The translations under genes and the position numbers were made by a program. This document shows positions 7,048 to 14,915 of a DNA stretch of 37,162 nt, piece by piece (position 1 is the stretch's first letter; each line of letters begins with the position of its first letter). The notes beneath the pieces are model-generated. The model was not told the DNA's origin, did no database searches, and saw only the letters and a program-made list of their open reading frames with translations. This DNA comes from Acidiferrobacteraceae bacterium (lineage in GTDB: Bacteria; Pseudomonadota; Gammaproteobacteria; Acidiferrobacterales; SZUA-150), in assembly GCA_003228915.1 (NCBI GenBank), contig QIGL01000013.1, positions 1 through 37,162 of the forward strand. The letters are read 5' to 3'.

Positions 7048-7959
7048 TTACTCTAATAACTTTTTCAGGCCATCTTCAATCGTTGTTGTTGGTGTTTTGC
7101 CAAAACAGGCTTCCAGTCGTGTAACAGCGGCACAGGAAAACTTTATGTCACCGGCGCGAGGTTTATCAAAAGATACTTCTAATTTTTTTCCACTAACGGA
7201 TTCTAATGCTGATTTCAGGTCAAGCAATGATGTTTGTTTGCCTGTGCCGACGTTCATAACAGAACCGGACATATCTGTGCGTGCCAGTGATTCAATTAAT
7301 AAATCTGCCAGGTCACCCACGTAAACAAAATCCCGCGTTTGCTTGCCATCGCCGAATATTGTCATCTCACGTTCGGACAATAAGCGGTCTGCCATAATAC
7401 TGATCACACCTGAATACGGTGACGAGGGATCCTGGCGTGGCCCGTAAATATTAAAAAAGCGAAATGAACTGGTGTTGAGTCCATACTGACGACTGTAATA
7501 ACCGAGATAATACTCCCCGCTTAACTTGTCAACGGCATAAGGTGTCAGTGGATTTAAGGCCGTCTCTTCTGTCACTGGCAGCACCTCGGTATCGCCATAA
7601 ATTGCTGCTGAGCAGGCATAAAGAAACCGTTTTACGCTCGAATTTCTACAGGCTTCGAGCAGGTTCAGGGTGCCATCAAAATTAGACTGGTGGGTACCGG
7701 CAGGATCATCAACACTGGCCTGGACAGATGCCACCGCGGCCAGATGAATCACCGCGTCAGCCTGCTCACAACATTTTGCCACCAGACCCTGGTCCCGGAT
7801 GTCACCTTCCTGGAAGCGAAGCAGCTCACTAGTGGGTAAATTTTCTATTTTGCCTGTCGACAGGTTATCAAGTACCTGGACCTGGTGGCCTTGCGCGATC
7901 AGCCGTTCGGCTACATGCGAGCCAATAAAGCCCGCGCCGCCTGTAATTAACACATGCAT
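7048..7959 (-). CDS. NAD-dependent nucleotide-sugar epimerase (WbpP/GalE-like)
   Basis: A 303-residue extended SDR enzyme. It shows the Rossmann loop GGAGFIGS (7-14), the adenine-binding DNLSTG (31-36), a catalytic Ser region ACSAAIYG (115-122) and the YAVDK catalytic pair (Tyr141/Lys145). RFFNIYGPRQ and the GDGKQTRDFVYVGDLA segment are typical of UDP-GlcNAc/UDP-Glc C4 epimerases, so conversion of UDP-GlcNAc to UDP-GalNAc is the best guess. It is divergent from the UDP-N-acetylhexosamine dehydrogenase at 8284, which suggests joint formation of an N-acetylhexosaminuronic acid donor. It might instead act on UDP-GlcA or UDP-GlcNAcA. The substrate call is inference. Confidence 0.85.
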   Translation of the reverse strand: MHVLITGGAGFIGSHVAERLIAQGHQVQVLDNLSTGKIENLPTSELLRFQEGDIRDQGLVAKCCEQADAVIHLAAVASVQASVDDPAGTHQSNFDGTLNLLEACRNSSVKRFLYACSAAIYGDTEVLPVTEETALNPLTPYAVDKLSGEYYLGYYSRQYGLNTSSFRFFNIYGPRQDPSSPYSGVISIMADRLLSEREMTIFGDGKQTRDFVYVGDLADLLIESLARTDMSGSVMNVGTGKQTSLLDLKSALESVSGKKLEVSFDKPRAGDIKFSCAAVTRLEACFGKTPTTTIEDGLKKLLE

Positions 7960-8283
7960 TTTATTTCCTTGCAGATAACTAGCTGAAGCACCCGAATATT
8001 ATTTTGTAACCCTGAAGTCCATTATAAACCAGATTGTGACGTGGTTCGTAGAAAAATTGCTCGAGACAGCTATAATCAATGAAATATAGCTAAATTGCAT
8101 GAAACCGAGTTCAACATACGCTCGGTTTCTTCTATTCTGGCTGTCATCAGTTAGAATTAGTACAAACTGGATTCGGAACAGGTTTATAGAAGATATTCAC
8201 CTAACTCATTGTATAATAAGAAACTATTGAGTTATAATCCCGTCTCATATATTAATCACACTTACATTACACTGGAGACAAAT
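7960..8283. other. Divergent intergenic region between epimerase and dehydrogenase
   Basis: No gene is seen in these 324 bases. The region must hold promoters in both directions. It contains a strong hairpin (8101-8129) and a possible sigma-70 type promoter for the rightward gene, with TATAAT at 8233-8238 and TTGTAT at 8209-8214. A second TATAAT lies at 8212-8217. A GGAG ribosome site at 8274-8277 sets the GTG start of the next gene. Confidence 0.5.
8101..8129. promoter_or_regulatory. Perfect 9-bp inverted repeat in divergent promoter region
   Basis: GAAACCGAG (8101-8109) and CTCGGTTTC (8121-8129) are perfect complements around an 11-base loop, followed by a T/C-rich stretch on the plus strand. 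It could be an operator for a dimeric regulator, an attenuator in the leader of the dehydrogenase gene, or a terminator of leftover upstream transcription. The lack of a clean T-run makes a terminator less likely. Confidence 0.5.
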
Positions 8284-9564
8284 GTGACAACAGTTGCTGT
8301 TATTGGCCTCGGCTATGTTGGTTTGCCCCTTGCCGTTGAATTTGGCAAGAAAATGAAAACCATTGGTTTTGATTTGAGTGAATCTAAAATTGAAAATTAT
8401 AAGAAGTTTATTGACCCAACAGGCGAGTGCAGCACTGAAGACCTGAAGGCGGCGAAACAACTGACTGTTTCTACAGACCCCACCGCCATCAGCGAGGCCG
8501 ATATGATTGTCATTGCCGTACCCACCCCTATCGATGCAGCCCACCAGCCAGATTTCAAGCCACTCATTGGCTCCAGCACCACGGTCGGTAAATATATGAA
8601 AAAGGGTTCAACCGTGATTTATGAGTCTACGGTTTACCCGGGAGCTACCGAAGAAGTTTGCATTCCAGTACTGGAAAAAAATTCCGGCCTGAAGTGGAAA
8701 AAAGATTTTAACGTTGGGTACTCGCCAGAACGCATTAACCCGGGTGACAAAAAACATACCCTGACCACTATTGTAAAAGTCGTGTCTGGCGATAGCCCTG
8801 AAATACTTGATCAAGTGTCCGATCTTTATGAAAGCATCATCACTGCCGGCGTTTACCGTGCCTCCAGCATCAAGACTGCAGAAGCTGCCAAGGTCATTGA
8901 GAATACTCAGCGTGATTTAAACATCGCGTTAATGAATGAGCTGTCACTCATTTTTAATAAAATCGGCATTGATACTGTTGAGGTACTGGAAGCCGCTGGA
9001 TCAAAATGGAATTTTCTTCCGTTCCGTCCAGGCCTTGTCGGTGGCCATTGTATTGGCGTTGACCCCTACTACCTGACACATAAGGCAGAAATGCTTGGCT
9101 ACCACCCTGATGTTATTATTGCCGGCAGGCGCATTAATGATGGCATGGGGAAATTTATTGCTGAGCAAACTATTAAACAAATGATTGAAACCGGTACCGC
9201 GATTAAAGAGTCAAAGGTAATCGTTCTGGGTCTTACCTTTAAAGAGGATTGCCCCGATTTAAGAAATTCCCGGGTTATTGATGTCATTAATGAACTGCAG
9301 GATTATGGTTCTGAAGTATATGTCCATGACCCGGTGCCCGAAGCTAAAGAGGCGCTGGAAGAATATGGAATAAAATTAATAGAATGGGATGATTTGCCGC
9401 AAGCCGATGCAATTGTTGCCGCCGTTTCTCACAAAGTATTCCTTGGGCAGCCTGCCAGTGTCTTTGCATCAAAAATTAAAAAGCATGGTTGCTTTATTGA
9501 TGTGAAATCAGCTTTTGATGCCAACGAAATAAAAGCGAATGGGTTAAGTGTCTGGCGGTTGTAA
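8284..9564 (+). CDS. UDP-N-acetylhexosamine 6-dehydrogenase (TviB/WbpO-like)
   Basis: A 426-residue NAD-dependent UDP-sugar dehydrogenase that oxidises C6 of a UDP-N-acetylhexosamine twice to give the uronic acid (for example UDP-GalNAcA or UDP-GlcNAcA). The GTG at 8284 is chosen because GGAG sits 6 bases upstream and translation then begins MTTVAVIGLGYVGLPLA; an upstream ATG would add an unconserved 25-residue tail. Seen are the GLGYVG loop (8-13), the STVYPGATEE segment, the YSPERINPGD segment, and GGHCIGVDPYYL with the catalytic Cys at 256. The length and YSPERINPGD resemble Vi-antigen TviB and WbpO rather than UDP-glucose dehydrogenase. It is the only polysaccharide gene on the plus strand on this side of the locus and is divergent from the epimerase. 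Confidence 0.92.
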   Translation: MTTVAVIGLGYVGLPLAVEFGKKMKTIGFDLSESKIENYKKFIDPTGECSTEDLKAAKQLTVSTDPTAISEADMIVIAVPTPIDAAHQPDFKPLIGSSTTVGKYMKKGSTVIYESTVYPGATEEVCIPVLEKNSGLKWKKDFNVGYSPERINPGDKKHTLTTIVKVVSGDSPEILDQVSDLYESIITAGVYRASSIKTAEAAKVIENTQRDLNIALMNELSLIFNKIGIDTVEVLEAAGSKWNFLPFRPGLVGGHCIGVDPYYLTHKAEMLGYHPDVIIAGRRINDGMGKFIAEQTIKQMIETGTAIKESKVIVLGLTFKEDCPDLRNSRVIDVINELQDYGSEVYVHDPVPEAKEALEEYGIKLIEWDDLPQADAIVAAVSHKVFLGQPASVFASKIKKHGCFIDVKSAFDANEIKANGLSVWRL

Positions 9565-9636
9565 AAACCAGGTAATTATTGTTGCGGGAAAAAGGCTTTA
9601 GTTTTTCTTTCGGGGTATAAGCAGGTTCTTAGCTCA

Positions 9637-10497
9637 TTAGGACTGGGGCGGGGGCGGGGTCGCGAACACAAAGTAAAGGGTATTTCCGCCTATCATTTCT
9701 TTTCCCTGCCATCGTCTGAAGACAATATTTCCACCAAGTTGGCTTACCATTCTGTCAAGATTATGAATATAAGATCCATCCCTGGCACGCACCATTGATT
9801 TACCCAGATCGCTGTTATCTTTTTCCGGAGAGGCGATGCCGGTAATTACCAGCATTGAAGCAGTATGTTGTAATAAATTTTTAACCAGTTCTTCCGCTTT
9901 GTCTTCTTCAAGGTAGATCACAGTACCTGCACATAAGATAACATCGTACATTTTATCGCTGAGAAAATTGGTAAGGTTTTCCATGTCGAGACATGTTAAT
10001 TGTATCTTTGACCCATTGGCCTGCAAGTATGATGCGCCCTTCTCTATCGCCTGTGCATCAATATCGATACCATCCAGTTTTTTCGCACTGACAAATACAT
10101 TATCTTCCAAATGCTTGAGCAAGTAACCCAGGGAAGACCCAACATCAAGCACAGATTTTATATCATTTTCATAATTTATTTTTAATTCTGTCAAAGCTGT
10201 TGTCATGTCAGAAAATAACAGCTTTCTGGATTCGTTAATATTATTTTCACCAAAGCGTTGCGAAATTTCGTAGGTATCTGCGTACCCGATGTGATTGGAC
10301 CATAAAAATTTATGGTACGCGTTAGCATCCTTTTCGGCCATATCACGGACAAGTTCCATTGACCAACCCGCCCGGTGATCGCCAGACAACCAGGATTGAC
10401 GACTAATAATTTTAGCTAACGATTTTCTTACGGCGAGCGGAATTACTTTTCTTATTAATTTTTTTGAAGACCGTACTATATTGTTTCGTAATGACAT
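9637..10497 (-). CDS. Class I SAM-dependent methyltransferase
   Basis: A 286-residue protein with the SAM-binding motif I SVLDVGSSLGYL (115-126), an acidic loop KLDGIDIDAQAIEKG after strand 2, and MYDVILCAGTVIYLEE as motif IV. The N-terminus is basic and resembles those of methyltransferases associated with glycans. It is the last gene of the minus-strand run, 28 bases after the ATP-grasp gene, and converges with the dehydrogenase gene. Its acceptor is unknown: a sugar hydroxyl, a carboxylate, or the product of the preceding ComA/ComB/ATP-grasp enzymes are all possible. Confidence 0.8.
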   Translation of the reverse strand: MSLRNNIVRSSKKLIRKVIPLAVRKSLAKIISRQSWLSGDHRAGWSMELVRDMAEKDANAYHKFLWSNHIGYADTYEISQRFGENNINESRKLLFSDMTTALTELKINYENDIKSVLDVGSSLGYLLKHLEDNVFVSAKKLDGIDIDAQAIEKGASYLQANGSKIQLTCLDMENLTNFLSDKMYDVILCAGTVIYLEEDKAEELVKNLLQHTASMLVITGIASPEKDNSDLGKSMVRARDGSYIHNLDRMVSQLGGNIVFRRWQGKEMIGGNTLYFVFATPPPPQS

Positions 10498-10525
10498 GAT
10501 TTTACCGGAATATTTTTAGGCAACA

Positions 10526-11752
10526 TTATTTTTCACTTGGCAGTTTTCTCAGGCCCAGTTTTTTTAATACCCAGTATAATATTTTCTTCTGGAAACTTAG
10601 CACTATCATAAGAAAAGGAACCGGGTCACGCCAGCTAAACCACGCACCTTCCTCGAGCCTGTTAAATGAAGAAAACCACTCTCCGAACTTAAGCGAACCT
10701 TCAGAGAAATAATGCAGGCTGGCAATGACATCGTAATCTTCAATTATCCAGCGTCGTCCTTCAATTGGCACGACAGGTCCATTATCACGCTGATTAGTTA
10801 GATCCATGTATTGACTGCGAATCACGTCAATGCCATTTTCCGCAACAAATATTCTGAATGCCTGGCCAACCCGGGGATTAATATCGAGAACTTTATATTT
10901 GCCATCCCTGGGGTCCAGCCGGTAACCAATATCGAGTATGCCGCTATAGTTTATATCTTTCATAAACTTTATTGTCAGGTCTGCGACATCCTGGTTCCAT
11001 TTATTTTCGCCCAGTGAAGCTGCACCCACATGGATCGGATATTGCCTTACCTTGTAACCCGTGAACGCACATAAACATTCTGAGTTAGCATCAAAGTATC
11101 CATTAAAAATAAAAACCTGGTCGTCGTCACCAGGAATATATTCTTGCAACATTAAATTAGGTTGCTTTGGATCTTCAAGTAACTTGTAATTTTCCAGTAA
11201 TTCTTCTTTATTGTTAACAATGACCATTTTCTTGCCGGTCCTGGCCTGTAACTTGTCTCCGTAGATGCCTTTCAGCATTAAAGGGAATTTGCCATCCTTG
11301 CAGTACTCCAGGACATCATCAAGATTACTGGGGAACAATGTGATTGCAGTGGGTACCTTATTCTCCTGGGCAATGGCATACATCCCTTCTTTGCTAATGA
11401 TGCGCTTTATGAGGTCGGCGTCATTTTCCGGGAATATAAAATACTCCCTGAGTTGTTCTGCATACTCGGCAATAAAAACGGCCATATTATCGGAAGTTTG
11501 AATTAATAATGCTTTTTTACCCAGTTCCTTGCCGATATTAAGTACAAATTCCAGGTACTCTAATGGTTTGGATTCATCAAATTTTTTAATGTGTTTTTTA
11601 TTGCAGTATTTGGACGTAAATCCCGGCGAGTAAGTATCTGCATCTACTGCAGAAATCGGCACACCGTAATAACCAAGGCTACGCATAATCGTAACCGCAC
11701 CAATTTTGCATGTGAGTATGACTACTGGCGTATCAGCATTATTTATTTTCAT
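10526..11752 (-). CDS. ATP-grasp carboxylate-amine ligase-like protein
   Basis: A 408-residue ATP-grasp enzyme. The N-terminal domain (VVILTCKIGAVTIMRSLGYYG, 10-30) is the pre-ATP-grasp Rossmann-like part. ATP-grasp features follow: FPLMLKGIYGDKL (156-168), LMLQEYIPGDDDQVF (200-214) and the metal-binding YKVLDINPRVGQAF (286-299). A C-terminal tail (FLMIVLSFQKKILYWVLKKLGL) may touch the membrane. Such enzymes activate a carboxylate as acyl phosphate and join it to an amine or thiol. Lying just after the ComA/ComB-like genes, it could couple their acid product to an amino sugar, or amidate a uronic acid. The substrate is inference; the fold is clear. Gaps to both neighbours are short (53 and 28 bases). 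Confidence 0.85.
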   Translation of the reverse strand: MKINNADTPVVILTCKIGAVTIMRSLGYYGVPISAVDADTYSPGFTSKYCNKKHIKKFDESKPLEYLEFVLNIGKELGKKALLIQTSDNMAVFIAEYAEQLREYFIFPENDADLIKRIISKEGMYAIAQENKVPTAITLFPSNLDDVLEYCKDGKFPLMLKGIYGDKLQARTGKKMVIVNNKEELLENYKLLEDPKQPNLMLQEYIPGDDDQVFIFNGYFDANSECLCAFTGYKVRQYPIHVGAASLGENKWNQDVADLTIKFMKDINYSGILDIGYRLDPRDGKYKVLDINPRVGQAFRIFVAENGIDVIRSQYMDLTNQRDNGPVVPIEGRRWIIEDYDVIASLHYFSEGSLKFGEWFSSFNRLEEGAWFSWRDPVPFLMIVLSFQKKILYWVLKKLGLRKLPSEK

Positions 11753-11805
11753 TAAATTTACTCTAGAATGTTTATACTTTTTTATATTACCCAGGCTTGC
11801 TTTAC

Positions 11806-12555
11806 TCAGGACACGACATTTCCGGCAACAATTTCCAGCTTGCCATCAATTAGTTGCGGAACCACATCAAGATCATCGAAGTGGTGTAACACAAACTCAA
11901 GGTCGTGCACCTGTCCGGATCGTTTTAGATAATCCGCACTTCTTCCTTCCCTGGCAGAATCAAGATTGGCGCCAGTCCAGCGTGCAATTAAGTCCCGCGT
12001 CCTGTTTGTCTCCACTTCATATCCTGCTTCAACCAGTTTCTCGGCAACCCAGGCACAGCCCATTTGATCCTCGCGTCGAAATTCTCCACGAGTACCAGCA
12101 CCAAGTACGGCAACTTTGTCATGACGACCGGCAATATATTTAGCCACTGCTGAAAAATTTCTGGCACAAGAAATATAAACTGCTTCCTTGCCAGTACCCA
12201 CTGAATTCATGAGCAGGCGTGTACCTGAAGATGAAAGCAGGATAATGGGTCGGGAAATATCGGTGAAATAGCCGGAGGGTACGGCTGTCAGCGCCATTGC
12301 CTGAACTGGACTATTTGTTAAATCAAACCCATAAGGGACGTTGCCACCCTGCTCGCCCATTAATAGCGGATCCTTGAGCGTTGCAGCCAGCACAAACGCA
12401 CCGTCAGTTGTTTGCGCCGGGTACACATCACGACCAAGACTAAGTGCGGTCGTAGCTGTGGTTGTTGCTCGTATTACATCTATTACGACAATGGCATACT
12501 CATCACGATAATGCTCGGCGCACGCCGGCAAATAATCTATTACAACGCTGGGCAT
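11806..12555 (-). CDS. comB: 2-phosphosulfolactate phosphatase-like (ComB family)
   Basis: ComB removes phosphate from 2-phospho-3-sulfolactate to give 3-sulfolactate in coenzyme M synthesis and in Bacillus spores. The 249 residues contain the expected blocks: VVIDVIRATTTATTAL (23-38), LMGEQGGN (65-72), GFDLTNSP (76-83), LLSSSGTRLL (106-115), and VLGAGTRGEFRREDQ (150-164) with a Cys-containing helix after it. All are close to the family pattern, so phosphatase function is likely, although the exact 2-phospho-acid is not proven. It lies 54 bases after the ComA-like gene and before an ATP-grasp gene. The third coenzyme M enzyme, ComC (sulfolactate dehydrogenase), is not present in the window, so the pathway probably stops at the hydroxy-acid. 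Confidence 0.88.
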   Translation of the reverse strand: MPSVVIDYLPACAEHYRDEYAIVVIDVIRATTTATTALSLGRDVYPAQTTDGAFVLAATLKDPLLMGEQGGNVPYGFDLTNSPVQAMALTAVPSGYFTDISRPIILLSSSGTRLLMNSVGTGKEAVYISCARNFSAVAKYIAGRHDKVAVLGAGTRGEFRREDQMGCAWVAEKLVEAGYEVETNRTRDLIARWTGANLDSAREGRSADYLKRSGQVHDLEFVLHHFDDLDVVPQLIDGKLEIVAGNVVS

Positions 12556-12609
12556 TTATTTTTCCTCAAGGAAATCTATTTTTATTTTATCAGCTGAAAA
12601 ATTTTGAGA

Positions 12610-13419
12610 TTATCCGCGCGGCCGCAAGCTTTCGTGCCTGAACGCATCTGAATGCAATCCCCGCCGGTAAATTTCTACACGTAACAATTCTTCCATTCTG
12701 ACATTACACAAATGAACTTCCTGGCCGAAATGATTTAGCATGGCAAACTGGCTGGGTTTGGTGGGTGCCTCAAAAATGAGCGCGTCGAAACCCAGCGCCT
12801 TCACAAACTGGTCAGCACCCTTGGTATCGAATGTTCCATCGATAGAAAAAAGACCAACATCCTGGGCGCTTTCTCTTGCCTCTACAACGATCTGTTTGGC
12901 GCCCAAATCGAGCCATTCCTTACCCTGGTCAATTAATTCGGCAACCACTTCATCGGTAAATGCGCCGCTATGTTTCTCGCCAATCTCAAACTGAACCTCC
13001 AAACCGCGCTCATTGGCCATGCGCATCACTTCTTTTGGCTTTTCCTTGAGCGGAATAAAACCTTCACCCGCTTCGAATCGTGTGATGCCCAGATCAGCAA
13101 CCAAATCCAGAAATTCTGGTAATTTTCCGAAGTTACAAGCCACCTCAAAAGTCCCGCCGCCCGTGACAGTTGGAATATTTAGCCTGTTTGCTGCATCAAT
13201 TTTTTGCCTGGTAGCGTTCTCATTCGCCACTTGCCAGCAAGCCATTGATATTTTCAAAATCGAAATCAGGTGCGCGCTCTGCTCAAGATGACTGATAAGT
13301 GTTGCCGGATCATAACCCGGGTCAAATGGCGAGGTTCTGCCTGGCATATCAGGTACACCGATTGACCTGAGGTAATCCCAGGTATGATGTTTATAGGTAT
13401 TTATATTATTATTTTTCAT
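12610..13419 (-). CDS. comA: Phosphosulfolactate synthase-like protein (ComA family, divergent)
   Basis: ComA adds sulfite to phosphoenolpyruvate to make 2-phospho-3-sulfolactate. This 269-residue TIM-barrel protein keeps the C-terminal family blocks: GAKQIVVEARESAQDVGLF (173-191), LIFEAPTKPSQFAML (214-228) and VHLCNV...LLRVEIYRRGLHSDAF (235-260). The N-terminal half is divergent. Where I recall bacterial and archaeal ComA having KFGWGTS, this protein has KISMACWQ (56-63). PGGTLFE is GGGTFEV (87-93), and the RTNKPRETG-like start is PGRTSPFDPG. These lie in or near the active site, so the substrate may have changed; plant HSA32 is another divergent relative of unknown activity. The gene starts a four-gene unit with ComB-like, ATP-grasp and methyltransferase genes, after a 336-base gap that could carry its own promoter. 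Confidence 0.8.
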   Translation of the reverse strand: MKNNNINTYKHHTWDYLRSIGVPDMPGRTSPFDPGYDPATLISHLEQSAHLISILKISMACWQVANENATRQKIDAANRLNIPTVTGGGTFEVACNFGKLPEFLDLVADLGITRFEAGEGFIPLKEKPKEVMRMANERGLEVQFEIGEKHSGAFTDEVVAELIDQGKEWLDLGAKQIVVEARESAQDVGLFSIDGTFDTKGADQFVKALGFDALIFEAPTKPSQFAMLNHFGQEVHLCNVRMEELLRVEIYRRGLHSDAFRHESLRPRG

Positions 13420-13470
13420 TTAATTTTCTCAAAATTATCAGTATTTTCTGCTGATCCAGACAGAATCCGC

Positions 13471-13486
13471 AGCGTCAGAACTGCCA
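13471..13486 (-). promoter_or_regulatory. Weak sigma-54 type promoter for comA-like unit
   Basis: On the minus strand TGGCAGTTCTGACGCT has GG and GC exactly 10 bases apart, as in -24/-12 promoters, with a good TGGCA half but a poor -12 half. It lies about 50 bases before the comA-like ATG. Tentative; chance occurrence is possible. Confidence 0.3.
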
Positions 13487-13606
13487 AAATCTTGTATGCC
13501 CGGGAACCACTGGCCAGCCCTGCAGTTTAGTCTCTACACTTGTTATTCTCTTTTCTGGCCCGATAACGCCAAAGACTAACGAAAATAAGCCATTCTCGCC
13601 AGTACC

Positions 13607-13636
13607 GGCGCCAGATTCAGAATCTGATCTAGCGCC
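13607..13636. repeat. Nested palindrome in comA upstream region
   Basis: CAGATTC (13612-13618) and GAATCTG (13620-13626) flank a single A. They are enclosed by GGCGC (13607-13611) and GCGCC (13632-13636), with five unpaired bases on one side. It can form a long hairpin or serve as a dimer binding site. It is not followed by a T-run in either direction. Confidence 0.5.
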
Positions 13637-13755
13637 TGATTCTTTACATGCAAAGATATTATCAGCATACACTGATTATCACCCATTCTGACTTACGTGG
13701 GACTTACATATAGAGGGCTCATATATCATTGGCCACAATTATGCCGAATAGCGCA

Positions 13756-14898
13756 CTAATTGCCCGCCAATTGGAGATACGTTGCCTCGAGTTGTTTAAT
13801 AATATGGTTAATTTCAAACTTTTCCTGGGCAGTTTTTCTTGCCTGGACCTGTATTTCCAGTCGTTTTTCCTGATTCTGATACAGATCCAGAACCGCTGCC
13901 GCAATCTCATCAGGCCTGCCAGGTGCGACCAGTATTCCATTGATGTTATTTTCCAATACCTCAATATTGCCACCCACCGCCGTTGCGACCACAACCTTGC
14001 CCATGGCAATAGATTCAAGCATGGTATTGGACATGCCTTCTGAGTCCGAACACAGTACTGAAATATCAAACGCTGAAAGTGCCGGAATAACATTTTTTAA
14101 TTTTCCGGTGAGCACGAACTTGTCTTTTAATTTATATTTTTCGAGCAGGTGATCAATATTTTTTTTTGTTTCATCGTAACCTTCACCGACTACCATAAAT
14201 CTGGCGCCTGGAATTTTAACCGAGATAATCTTCGCCGCCTCAATAAAAACATCATGGCGTTTTTCCGGTCTTAATGCCGCCAATATCCCGATTACAAATT
14301 CATCTTCTTTGATATTATATTTTTTACGGAGCGATGCCCCCTGTCTTTCCTGCCCTGTGTATTTCCTGTTGCTTATTCCATTATGTATGGTAATTATTTT
14401 ATCTGGATTAAGGCCTTCTTTTTTAATTGATTTTTTTCTTACCTGTTCGCTTACTGCGATAACCTTTTTTGTAACGACATTCATAAATCTATACAGCCAC
14501 CAGTGATGTTCTTGATGCCAGTAACCCATGTCTCTTCTGGTCGTGACCAGCATATGTTTCTTAAATGGAATCCATGATACGAGACTCGCCATCAGGTTCG
14601 GATTAAACATGTAAGACTGCAAGATATCGGTATTATTTTCCCTGATTAGCCGACGTATTTGTAACATTGTCTTGATTGTCATTTTTAAATTCATAAGATT
14701 TTCAAGTTCAAATACTTTTGTTTGAACAGGCAATGATTCAATCTCCGGAAATTTCGTACCTGCGAACCTGAGACATATAACGCAGACATTAAATCGTTGA
14801 TAATCAATATTATTCAAGATACTGATTAGATGTGTTTGTGCCCCCGCCCAGCCTATGAAGTCAATAAGATAAGTAATTGTTATTTTTTTATCTGCCAT
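13756..14898 (-). CDS. Family 4 glycosyltransferase
   Basis: A 380-residue GT-B enzyme. The N-terminal domain starts TYLIDFIGWAGAQTHLISIL, the usual G-G-A-rich opening for GT4. The C-terminal domain has IGILAALRPEKRHDVFIEA, ARFMVVGEGYDE, VLTGKL and the SDSEGMSNTMLESIAMGK donor-binding stretch with the E-x7-E pattern. It transfers a sugar from a nucleotide donor to a lipid-linked chain on the inner face of the membrane, retaining the anomeric configuration. It is followed downstream by the 336-base gap before the comA-like gene. Donor and acceptor cannot be predicted. Confidence 0.88.
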   Translation of the reverse strand: MADKKITITYLIDFIGWAGAQTHLISILNNIDYQRFNVCVICLRFAGTKFPEIESLPVQTKVFELENLMNLKMTIKTMLQIRRLIRENNTDILQSYMFNPNLMASLVSWIPFKKHMLVTTRRDMGYWHQEHHWWLYRFMNVVTKKVIAVSEQVRKKSIKKEGLNPDKIITIHNGISNRKYTGQERQGASLRKKYNIKEDEFVIGILAALRPEKRHDVFIEAAKIISVKIPGARFMVVGEGYDETKKNIDHLLEKYKLKDKFVLTGKLKNVIPALSAFDISVLCSDSEGMSNTMLESIAMGKVVVATAVGGNIEVLENNINGILVAPGRPDEIAAAVLDLYQNQEKRLEIQVQARKTAQEKFEINHIIKQLEATYLQLAGN

Positions 14899-14915
14899 GG
14901 CTGCTGGTCCAAGAT

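Larger units (their letters stand above)
13420..13755. other. Intergenic region upstream of comA-like gene
   Basis: No convincing gene in these 336 bases; a 65-codon minus-strand frame (13475-13672) has no recognisable features. The stretch carries a nested palindrome (13607-13636) and a weak sigma-54 type match (13471-13486). It is the only gap over 130 bases between the comA-like gene and the ATPase gene, so it probably marks a transcription boundary between the sulfolactate-like unit and the glycosyltransferase genes. Confidence 0.5.

Noticed and set aside
9565-9636. Terminator between the convergent dehydrogenase and methyltransferase genes
   Set aside because: Only a weak A/T stem (GAAAAA/TTTTTC) with no GC-rich base; not convincing.
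13475-13672. 65-codon minus-strand frame upstream of comA-like gene
   Set aside because: No family resemblance, covers the palindrome, no good ribosome site.
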